Origin: Thermoanaerobaculia bacterium | Lineage (GTDB): Bacteria; Acidobacteriota; Thermoanaerobaculia; Multivoradales; JAGPDF01 | Reading direction: 5' to 3' | Assembly (NCBI GenBank): GCA_018057705.1 | Contig: JAGPDF010000051.1 | Span: forward strand, 1 to 32,840 | DNA length: 32,840 nt | Shown: piece by piece, positions 15,737 to 21,293 of the stretch | How the letters are laid out: each line of letters begins with the position of its first letter | Position numbering within the stretch: the stretch's first letter is position 1 | Translations under genes and position numbers: made by a program | The notes under the pieces: generated by a model | Told to the model about the DNA's origin: nothing | Databases searched by the model: none | What the model saw: the letters and a program-made list of their open reading frames with translations, nothing else

Positions 15737-16899
15737 GGTTCGGTGGCAGACCACCTCGCCGTATTCCCTGCCTCGAATCCATTCCAGAACACGGGGATCT
15801 TCAGGTTCCAATCCTGGAGCGGATTTATTCTTACGATTGCAGGTGACGTTAGTCTGTAGGCTTGTGCGGAAACAGGCGGGTCGAAGAGATGAAGTAAATG
15901 GATTGCGACGCTGCACTCTCCTAGGGCGCTGGGATCCTGTGTTTCGAGGACTAGTACTCTTAGGTCGTAGGACTCCGTGCACGGAACAATCTCGATCTGA
16001 ATGGCATGATCGTCGTTGGTTGGCGATCCTCCAACAACTCGATTCTCTCCGGTCCTCGACATCTTCACCATGTTCACGTCATCTGCGGAGAGATCAAATC
16101 GAACCTGGCCTCTTCTGGATGGGGTCTCCATCGTAGCGACCGTACCTGGGTATCCTAGGCCGAGCGGGTAGGTCGTGACTCCGTAGTTCGCGTTAGCGGG
16201 CCATGTACTCCCAGAGGTCGAAAGGTTGCTCAGCGAATAGGTGTACGTGGCGGAGCTGATGACAGTTGCATCGACGATGGCGGGATTGTTATCCGCGATC
16301 CGATACCAGAAGGTATTGGTTACTACATCAGGGTCCACGGCGTCTTGAAAATCGTCCTTCGATCCGCGGATCTCGTCGGCCCCGTCGAACATGAGCTGAC
16401 GCGATGCTCCGTAGGAAATCGTCCAAGACATGTACTGGCGTGGCGGGGGAGGCGTCAGTGGGAGGGGAGGACGGATGATGATAGTCGTGTGCCCGAGGCC
16501 CATCGCGCAGTGACCCAACTCATGCAAGACTGTGCTCGCCGCGTTGAAAGTCCCCACCGTCGGAGGCGGAACCTCATACTGCTCGCAGGAAAAGCAATTC
16601 TCCGTCGTCGGAACTAGAGCGCTCCATTTCGCTGCAGCCCACTCAACCATCTCTGGCAGACGGCCGCCAAAGTCAGGATCAACGCAGACCCTCACATTCG
16701 TAGAGCCATTGGGGTTATACGTTGAGGGGTAGACAATGCCGTCATCGTTGATAATGAAGGTCGGATGATCCTCAGGATGACCGGGTTCGCATCCGTCAGC
16801 CAGGGAGCACTTGACAGTTCTCAAGAACGTACCGGCGAAGACCAGATTGGATGAGAGAACTCCCGCGATTCCGAGCACAATCGTAGGCAGGCGATTCAC
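15733..16899 (-). CDS. secreted metzincin-type zinc metalloprotease-like protein
   Basis: The 388-residue protein begins with a signal peptide (1-22, cleavage near 'VFA-GT'). It contains HELGHCAMGLGH at 126-137, the HExxHxxGxxH zinc site of metzincins, with Glu127 as the catalytic base. A CxxC-rich stretch (NCFSCEQ, 101-107) precedes it. The region after 160 is beta-rich. The C terminus 'VFWNGFEAGNTARWS' shares the GFE-G-T--W motif with two other exported proteins here. The stop codon lies within the end of the IS5 relic, so the last few codons may be altered. A&T-richer than its neighbours. It is coupled to the upstream gene by an ATGA overlap. Confidence 0.8.
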   Translation of the reverse strand: MNRLPTIVLGIAGVLSSNLVFAGTFLRTVKCSLADGCEPGHPEDHPTFIINDDGIVYPSTYNPNGSTNVRVCVDPDFGGRLPEMVEWAAAKWSALVPTTENCFSCEQYEVPPPTVGTFNAASTVLHELGHCAMGLGHTTIIIRPPLPLTPPPPRQYMSWTISYGASRQLMFDGADEIRGSKDDFQDAVDPDVVTNTFWYRIADNNPAIVDATVISSATYTYSLSNLSTSGSTWPANANYGVTTYPLGLGYPGTVATMETPSRRGQVRFDLSADDVNMVKMSRTGENRVVGGSPTNDDHAIQIEIVPCTESYDLRVLVLETQDPSALGECSVAIHLLHLFDPPVSAQAYRLTSPAIVRINPLQDWNLKIPVFWNGFEAGNTARWSATEP

Positions 16900-17510
16900 G
16901 GAATCACCGCCTCGGTTCGCAAGCGCATTTCCGCAGCCCGGATCTTTTTGACTATTTCTCTTAGCGCTGCATATTCCTCAATGCTCGGATAGCGATTCGT
17001 CGACATGTCGCTGACAGTGAGCATGAACGTGTGGTCAAGTTCATCCTGGCCACCAGGACCTGTACCTGGGTAGAGCGAAAGGTGAATTGTGAACTCCACA
17101 GAACCTGAGTCCTCGATAGGTGGGCCCAGTCTCGGCTCGGTAACGTGTTTTGACCTCACCCGCTCTCGATCGAGCTTGTAGAGCTCTGACCTCAGTACGA
17201 CGTCGACTATCGCATCAACATCCTCGAGAGGCACCTGCGCGGTATATAGCAGGCGTGGAGTGTCCGACGCATAGCTGGAGAGAAGGACGGGTAGTCGCCC
17301 GTCGCCAAGAAGGGAGTAAGTACGAATCTCCCCGCTCGACGAGCCACTGTACTGCACCCTCAGAAGTTCCTTATCCGGTTCCAAGAGAATCGAGTCGCGA
17401 GAAGGCTCTGCGGACTGAGATCGGCTATCGGATGCTGCGCCGGCAAGTTCGTAGCTAGCGACAAGTCCTACGCCCAGCAGAATAATGGTTAAGCCGATTG
17501 CTCGACCCAT
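16896..17510 (-). CDS. exported hypothetical protein coupled to the metalloprotease
   Basis: This encodes 204 residues with an N-terminal hydrophobic segment (6-22) that may be a signal peptide or anchor. The rest is soluble, mixed alpha/beta: 'ELLRVQYSGSSSGEIRTYSL', 'LYTAQVPLEDVDAIVDVVLR', and a helical end 'EYAALREIVKKIRAAEMRLR'. I do not recognise a family. Its stop overlaps the metalloprotease start (ATGA at 16896-16899), so the two are made together. It could be an inhibitor, chaperone or pro-region-like partner, which is inference from coupling only. Composition is less GC-rich than the flanking genes, like the protease. Confidence 0.7.
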   Translation of the reverse strand: MGRAIGLTIILLGVGLVASYELAGAASDSRSQSAEPSRDSILLEPDKELLRVQYSGSSSGEIRTYSLLGDGRLPVLLSSYASDTPRLLYTAQVPLEDVDAIVDVVLRSELYKLDRERVRSKHVTEPRLGPPIEDSGSVEFTIHLSLYPGTGPGGQDELDHTFMLTVSDMSTNRYPSIEEYAALREIVKKIRAAEMRLRTEAVIP

Positions 17511-17700
17511 CGGTCACCTCCGCAGGAGAAATTCATAGCACATGCCTACGAGAGCGGCCGCACGCTTGCGGTCTGGGCACGGTCAGGGCTGGCGAGGTCG
17601 GCTCCTCTCCCCGAATCCTGATCCAGTAGGGCTCTCGTAATCGAGGTAGATTTCGGCTCGTTCACTGCGCTCCGGAGGGAGCCAGGAGGACGGGCAGAGG

Positions 17701-17802
17701 AGGAAGAGTCGCTTCACGGAGGAGCAGATCGCAATGGCGCTTCGGCAGGCCGAAGCTGGTACGACCGTCGAAGAGATCTGCCGGGCGCTGGGTCTGGTCT
17801 AA
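17701..17802 (+). pseudogene. IS3-family OrfA N-terminal relic
   Basis: The frame reads RKSRFTEEQIAMALRQAEAG then TTVEEICRALGLV and stops. This is the classical start of the IS3-family OrfA helix-turn-helix protein, cut off after about 33 residues where the family continues with 'SEATFYRW'. No orfB or terminal repeat is found. Confidence 0.8.
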
Positions 17803-17991
17803 GAGGGTGCCTATGGCCGCAACTTCAGCCCGAGAAACAGGAGCGCGAACGGCCACAATCGTCGCGTCAGGGGCGAGGGAAGGTCGGCGCATGAAGTTCG
17901 CGCACAGCCAGTAGAATTTCGAACACCGCCCAACTCGCTGAAACTGCGTGGGCTATCGCCCGGTGAGGCTCGCGCCGTGTCGTTTGGTTCC

Positions 17992-18032
17992 AAGCGTAAG
18001 TGCTTGCCTGGAATTGATTTAGAAATGGTGGA
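17992..18032 (+). repeat. 42-bp link motif, copy at the nucleotidyltransferase cassette
   Basis: AAGCGTAAG, about 20 variable bases, then AGAAATGGTGGA. Related copies are at 13543-13586 and 19967-20008. Here it runs directly into the tRNA 3'-end-like sequence. Read on the minus strand, a small hairpin (CAAGC/GCTTG) follows the CCA end, like a tRNA terminator. Confidence 0.6.
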
Positions 18033-18053
18033 GCGGAAGGGATTCGAACCCTC
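18026..18053 (-). repeat. tRNA 3'-end fragment (acceptor strand, T-arm, CCA), left flank of cassette
   Basis: On the minus strand this gives a T-arm GAGGGTTCGAATCCCTT, acceptor strand CCGCTCC, discriminator A and CCA. The 5' acceptor partner GGAGCGG and an anticodon arm are not found upstream, so it is a fragment, not a tRNA gene. It resembles tRNA-Ser 3' ends. A near copy is at 19088-19111. Confidence 0.7.
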
Positions 18054-18104
18054 GAGCAAGAGGCGAGCCACGGTCGACTCGGCTGAGGTGCTTTCCTGCG
18101 GGGC

Positions 18105-18133
18105 TTGACATAGGGCAGGAAAAGCGCTCATAT
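18105..18133 (+). promoter_or_regulatory. promoter of the winged-helix/nucleotidyltransferase operon
   Basis: A perfect -35 TTGACA (18105-18110) and -10 TCATAT (18128-18133) are 17 bp apart. The expected start of transcription, about 18139-18141, falls at the ATG at 18142, again suggesting a leaderless transcript. Confidence 0.75.
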
Positions 18134-18137
18134 GAGC
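18126..18137. promoter_or_regulatory. perfect palindromic operator over the -10 box
   Basis: GCTCATATGAGC is a perfect 12-bp palindrome that covers the -10 element. Its position fits repression by the winged-helix protein encoded immediately downstream. Confidence 0.65.
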
Positions 18138-18141
18138 ACCA

Positions 18142-18477
18142 ATGAAGCTCATGGAATCGAGCCCGTTCGGTGGGTGTACGCGGACACGCGTGCTGGTGGC
18201 GCTGAGCCTGCTTCAAACCAGCTTTGCGCGCGAGCTCGCGCGTCTGCTGCCCGCGCCTGTGTCCGGAGTTCGGCAGGCGCTCGCCAGCCTCGAGCGCGAC
18301 GGGCTCGTCGCCGGTCGACTCGTTGGCAGGACCCGCCAGGTCCAGCTCGATCCCGGGTACTTCGCGCTGAAGGAGCTCGAGGCCTATCTTGCGCGGCTCT
18401 CGGAGGCGGAGCCCGAGCTGCGGGCCGCGGTGGCTCGGCTCCGCCGGCGGCCTCGTGCGGCGGGGAAGCCGATTTGA
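18142..18477 (+). CDS. winged-helix regulator/antitoxin-like protein
   Basis: This encodes 111 residues. The first 75 form a winged-helix DNA-binding fold of ArsR/MarR type: 'RVLVALSLLQTSFARELARL', recognition helix 'VSGVRQALASLERDGLVAG', and a wing 'RLVGRTRQVQLDPGY'. A basic helix-rich tail follows. The downstream nucleotidyltransferase starts on a TTG that overlaps this gene's TGA stop (TTGA), so the two are translationally coupled. Regulator first and nucleotidyltransferase second, with a palindrome on the promoter, is the organisation of AbiE/MenAT type IV toxin-antitoxin operons, in which the winged-helix AbiEi is the antitoxin and repressor. The antitoxin role is inference. An alternative ATG lies nine bases downstream. 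Confidence 0.8.
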   Translation: MKLMESSPFGGCTRTRVLVALSLLQTSFARELARLLPAPVSGVRQALASLERDGLVAGRLVGRTRQVQLDPGYFALKELEAYLARLSEAEPELRAAVARLRRRPRAAGKPI

Positions 18478-19040
18478 GAATCGACGCGACCACGGCGCTC
18501 GAAACGGTGGCCGTCACGGTCGGCGACGCCCTCGCCGGGCGCGGGATCCGGGCCGTCCTGACCGGAGGAGCTTGCGCCGGGATCTACTCGGGAGGACTCT
18601 ATTCATCCCAGGACGTCGACTTCGTTCTCGAAGGGCGCGTCACCCTTTCGACTCTCGATGCCGTGATGGCGAGTCTCGGTTTCTCTCGGAGGGGAAACCG
18701 CTACGTGCATTCCGAGTCGCCCTTCTGGGTCGAGTTTCCCCGCGGCCCCCTCGGCGTGGGCGCCGATCTCGACGTTCGGCCGGTGTCGCTGAAATCGTCG
18801 CACCGAGAGACGCTGGCGCTCTCGCCGACGGATTCCTGCCGCGACCGCCTCGCGGCGTTCTTCCACTGGTCGGATCGCCAAAGCCTCGCCGTCGCGGTCG
18901 AAATTGCTTTTCGCAACGATGTCGATCTCGCACGGATCCGGCGTTGGAGCGCAGCCGAGGACCACGCCGCACGCTTCGCGGAGTTCGAGCGCGAGCTCGA
19001 CCGCCGTAAGCAGGGGACCTCAAGTAGATCGCCGCCATGA
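18474..19040 (+). CDS. AbiEii/MNT-like nucleotidyltransferase, candidate toxin
   Basis: Starting at TTG 18474 gives 188 residues. The nucleotidyltransferase signature is clear: 'AVLTGGACAGIYSGGLYSSQ' followed at once by DVDFVL (GG...DxD, residues about 34-59), with a third possible metal ligand in 'GADLDVRP' (about 98-105). The C-terminal half, 'DSCRDRLAAFFHWSDRQSL' and 'ARIRRWSAAEDH', is helical and typical of small stand-alone AbiEii-like enzymes. Related toxins (MenT3) add nucleotides to the 3' CCA end of tRNAs, notably tRNA-Ser. Whether this enzyme is toxic is unknown. It sits in a segment flanked by tRNA 3'-end repeats. The longer ORF start at 18132 is rejected because it overlaps the regulator in another frame. 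Confidence 0.8.
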   Translation: MRIDATTALETVAVTVGDALAGRGIRAVLTGGACAGIYSGGLYSSQDVDFVLEGRVTLSTLDAVMASLGFSRRGNRYVHSESPFWVEFPRGPLGVGADLDVRPVSLKSSHRETLALSPTDSCRDRLAAFFHWSDRQSLAVAVEIAFRNDVDLARIRRWSAAEDHAARFAEFERELDRRKQGTSSRSPP

Positions 19041-19087
19041 CCGGCGGTCGTCCGAGGCCGGAGTCTGTGCGATGGAAACGAAACGGG

Positions 19088-19111
19088 GGAGCGGATGGGA
19101 TTCGAACCCTT
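19088..19111 (-). repeat. tRNA 3'-end fragment, right flank of cassette
   Basis: It shares 22 of 23 bases with 18030-18052 (GGAGCGGA, then GGGATTCGAACCCT on the plus strand), in the same orientation, 1058 bp away. The CCA is degenerate (CCC). Together the pair forms direct repeats around the regulator-nucleotidyltransferase operon. Confidence 0.65.
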
Positions 19112-19135
19112 GAAGGCGGTCTGAGGACTGGAGAT

Positions 19136-19547
19136 CTACAATCTCTCCAGGAACTCGTCGACGAACTGTCGAGGCTTGATGACCCGCACGTCTCGCCACC
19201 CTGACTGTTCGAGCAGATGCCGGTCTCCCGAGACGAGCACAGAGACTCCCGCCGACAGAGCGCAAGCCAGGAACTTGTCGTCGTCAGGATCGACGGAGGC
19301 GGGTTCGGGGCAGCACCGGCGCGACGACGAACTCGGCAGCGACCGCAAGAAGGCCCAGAAAAGGCTCCAGGTGGACGCCTGCATGGTCGGTGCTGAGAAT
19401 CTGGCCGACGCGCTGGTACTCCGCGAGGATTTCGGCCGAAAGTACCAGCTGAACTCGACCGTCGCGCCAGGCCTCGAGGATCCGTCCGGGGAGACCGCCG
19501 AAGAAGACGGCCGAGACGAAGACGTTCGTGTCGAGAACGATCCTCAC
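19136..19547 (-). pseudogene. vapC: PIN-domain VapC-like toxin with a single-base frameshift
   Basis: The first frame (GTG 19547) reads 'MRIVLDTNVFVSAVFFGG' through 'AVAAEFVVAPVLP' and then falls into a stop. The second frame continues exactly from there as 'EPASVDPDDDKFLACALSAG' and 'VSVLVSGDRHLLEQSGWRDV' to 'FLERL'. Removing one base from a run of four G on the plus strand (19307-19310) restores a normal PIN protein of about 136 residues with its acidic residues (D6, the AE of 'SAEILAEY', DDD, SGD). It overlaps vapB by GTGA. Either a real inactivating mutation, a sequencing slip or frameshifting; family members degrade RNA. Confidence 0.85.
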
Positions 19548-19807
19548 CGAGAGGCGCGGGCCTTCGCGACGGCGCGCTTCACGTCCGCCGGCTTCATGCC
19601 CGCCTTGCGCGCAGCACCGCGAGCCGCGCGTACGAGCTCGTCGAACTCCGCCATCGCCGGCGGCGCGATCGTCTTGAGGATGACGACGTCGCGATCGCCG
19701 ACGACCACGAACTGTGTCCCTTCCTTGAGTCCGAGACGCAGACGAATCTCCTCCGGGATGACAACTTGTCCCTTGGATGAGAGCTTGGTTGTGGCGAGGG
19801 ATTCCAT
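19544..19807 (-). CDS. vapB: AbrB/SpoVT-type antitoxin of the VapBC pair
   Basis: This encodes 87 residues from ATG 19807, with GGAGG five bases upstream. The N-terminal swapped-hairpin AbrB domain is 'TTKLSSKGQVVIPEEIRLRL' and 'GLKEGTQFVVVGDRDVVIL'. The helical C-terminal part (about 50-87) would wrap the PIN toxin. It is intact. Such proteins bind inverted repeats in their own promoter, and a perfect one lies at 19818-19833. A decayed paralog of its last 18 codons is present at 12690-12793. Confidence 0.88.
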   Translation of the reverse strand: MESLATTKLSSKGQVVIPEEIRLRLGLKEGTQFVVVGDRDVVILKTIAPPAMAEFDELVRAARGAARKAGMKPADVKRAVAKARASR

Positions 19808-19817
19808 GGCGCCTCCG

Positions 19818-19833
19818 ATCTTACTGGTAAGAT
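19818..19833. promoter_or_regulatory. perfect inverted repeat, probable VapB operator
   Basis: ATCTTAC and GTAAGAT with a 2-bp centre form a perfect inverted repeat just upstream of the ribosome binding site, at the predicted transcription start of vapBC. Confidence 0.65.
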
Positions 19834-19860
19834 TCCAGGCAGAGGCAAGGAGTGGGTCAA
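19832..19860 (-). promoter_or_regulatory. vapBC promoter
   Basis: On the minus strand TTGACC (19855-19860) and TGGAAT (19832-19837) are 17 bp apart, matching five and four of six consensus bases. The operator overlaps its downstream edge. Confidence 0.55.
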
Positions 19861-19886
19861 GCAGTGGAAGGCGAGGTCGCGCGGCC

Positions 19887-19906
19887 AGAAGAGATGCGAA
19901 CACTCT
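19887..19906 (-). repeat. degenerate tRNA T-arm-like relic at repA module 2
   Basis: This matches the T-arm part of the fragment at 18037-18053 at about 15 of 19 positions (GAGTGTTCGCATCTCTTC-like on the minus strand) and occupies the same place relative to repA as the relic at 13458-13480. Confidence 0.35.
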
Positions 19907-21174
19907 CACCCCGTTGAAGCAATGGGAGTTGCTCCGGAAGGCGGCTCCAACGGGTCAAGAGCCTCGAAGCGTAAGCCTTTGCAGCAGAATGGGATAAGAA
20001 ATGGTGGACCAAATCACTCTGAGTTCGAACACCCCAGGAAGTTCGAACACCCTGATTTTCTGGCTTCGGGAGGTCGCGGCAATGAGGCAGGCGGCATGAC
20101 GTCGATGCCGGTGAAAGGCCTGTCTCTGGGTTCCGTACGCCGTCTCCGGAGGAGCCCCGCAGGGCGCCTCGCCGGGGCCGGCGTCCCTCTCTGGTATCCG
20201 CTGCACGGCAGCGGAGCGGAGGGGCAGTATGCATGGAAAGACCGCTTGGAAGTCCGCGACCCCGCAGCTCTCGTTGGTCCTCCCTGGCGCTCCGGCGTCA
20301 CAGTTTCATTCTACAGTTGTTGAGTCGAGATCCCGCAAGCCCAGGCGCGCCGGCAGCCTGATCCGGCAGGCGCTCTACCTCGACCAAGAGGACGCCTACG
20401 CCGCCGGCGAGGTCGGGTTCCTGGCCCGAGCGCTGGTGCAGGCAACCCTTCCGCACAGCGACCCCAAGGCCAACGAGTTCGTCCGGCGGAACGGACACTT
20501 CACGCTGTCCATTCTTGCCCCGAAGGACGTCGGGCTGCCGTACGGCCGGTATCCGCGCCTGGTCCTCGCCTACCTCACGACCGAGGCGGTGCGCCGCAAG
20601 AGCCCCGACATCGAGCTCGGCAGCCACTTCTCGCACTTCTGTGCCACCCTCGGGATCCCGCCGACCACCGGTCCGCGTGGATCCTTGCCGCAGCTCCGCG
20701 ACCAGCTCCAGCGTCTCTTCGCCTCGACCTTCCAGTGCATCTTCCACGACGAGAGTCAGGGCCGTCATGCGGGCGACGGCTTTCTGATCGCCGAGAAGCG
20801 GGAGCTTTGGTGGGACCCGCGGCCGAGGAAGGGCGCAGCAGCGTGGGGGTCTCACGTCGTCCTCTCGGACCGGTTCTATCGGGAGGCGACCGAAGCGCCG
20901 GTCCCGCTCGACTTGCGCGTCCTTCGCGCCCTCCGGTCGCCGTTCGAGATCGACATCTATGTCTGGCTGACCTGGCGCTTCTTCCGGCTCCGTCGTCCGG
21001 TCACGATCCCCTGGGCCTCGCTGGCGCTCCAGTTCGGATCCAGGTACACGAACCCGCGGCACTTCAAGAAGCGGTTCCTCGGCTACCTGAAGTGCGTCAT
21101 CGACTACTACCCGGAGGTGAGGCTCGAGAGCACAGCGGTGGGGCTGATGCTCAAGCCGTCGCCGACCCACATCG
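19889..21174 (+). repeat. repA module copy 2
   Basis: Second copy of the segment at 13464-14752, offset 6422 bp. It includes the link motif (19967-20008), paired GTTCGAACACCC boxes (20022-20052), leader stem-loop (20198-20214) and repA. It has an additional 7-bp inverted repeat CCCGTTG/CAACGGG at 19910-19954 that copy 1 has lost. Confidence 0.9.
20198..20214 (+). promoter_or_regulatory. stem-loop before the repA ribosome binding site, copy 2
   Basis: CCGCTGC-ACG-GCAGCGG, with the same 7-bp stem as copy 1 and a changed loop, directly before GGAGGGG. Confidence 0.5.
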
Positions 21175-21230
21175 AGCAGAGGCCGGGCAAGCGACAAAAT
21201 CTGCAGCTGGGCGGAGCCCCTCCGGCTTAG
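20229..21230 (+). CDS. RepA_C-type plasmid replication initiator-like protein, copy 2
   Basis: The 333-residue protein is a close paralog of the one at 13807, with roughly 20 differences in the shared 310 residues. These cluster in the N-terminal 40, in 'WWDPRPRKGAAAW' and near 'FGSRYTN'. The same family landmarks are present (LAYLTTEAVR, LRDQLQRLFASTFQC, RSPFEIDIYVWLTWR, KKRFLGYLKCVIDYYPE). The ribosome site GGAGGGG precedes the ATG. Its C-terminal tail after 'SPTHIEQR' is unrelated to copy 1, showing where the duplicated segment ends. It is adjacent to the VapBC pair on the opposite strand, as copy 1 is adjacent to the VapBC remnant. Replication activity is not shown. Confidence 0.8.
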   Translation: MHGKTAWKSATPQLSLVLPGAPASQFHSTVVESRSRKPRRAGSLIRQALYLDQEDAYAAGEVGFLARALVQATLPHSDPKANEFVRRNGHFTLSILAPKDVGLPYGRYPRLVLAYLTTEAVRRKSPDIELGSHFSHFCATLGIPPTTGPRGSLPQLRDQLQRLFASTFQCIFHDESQGRHAGDGFLIAEKRELWWDPRPRKGAAAWGSHVVLSDRFYREATEAPVPLDLRVLRALRSPFEIDIYVWLTWRFFRLRRPVTIPWASLALQFGSRYTNPRHFKKRFLGYLKCVIDYYPEVRLESTAVGLMLKPSPTHIEQRPGKRQNLQLGGAPPA

Positions 21231-21293
21231 ACAGGTAGAGATCGGAGGCTTTCACAACAATAGAGGCTGGCTCGAGCTACACTCGTCGGCGCG

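Larger units (their letters stand above)
17511..18104. other. roughly 600-bp gene-poor region with relics
   Basis: This stretch holds an IS3 orfA relic (17701-17802), a 42-bp link motif (17992-18032) and a tRNA 3'-end-like sequence (18026-18053). No intact gene is visible; the short minus frames at 17662-18152 lack support. Confidence 0.5.

Noticed and set aside
18026-18130. Complete tRNA-Ser gene on the minus strand
   Set aside because: Only the T-arm, 3' acceptor strand and CCA are present; no matching GGAGCGG 5' strand, D-arm or anticodon arm could be found in the adjacent 100 bases.
18132-19040. 302-codon version of the nucleotidyltransferase
   Set aside because: Its first 114 codons overlap the winged-helix gene in a different frame and lack homology; the coupled TTG at 18474 gives a protein of normal family length.
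19887-20008. Integron attC-like recombination site
   Set aside because: An inverted repeat CCCGTTG/CAACGGG is present, but the conserved core sites of attC (RYYYAAC and GTTRRRY) are not, and no integron integrase is seen.
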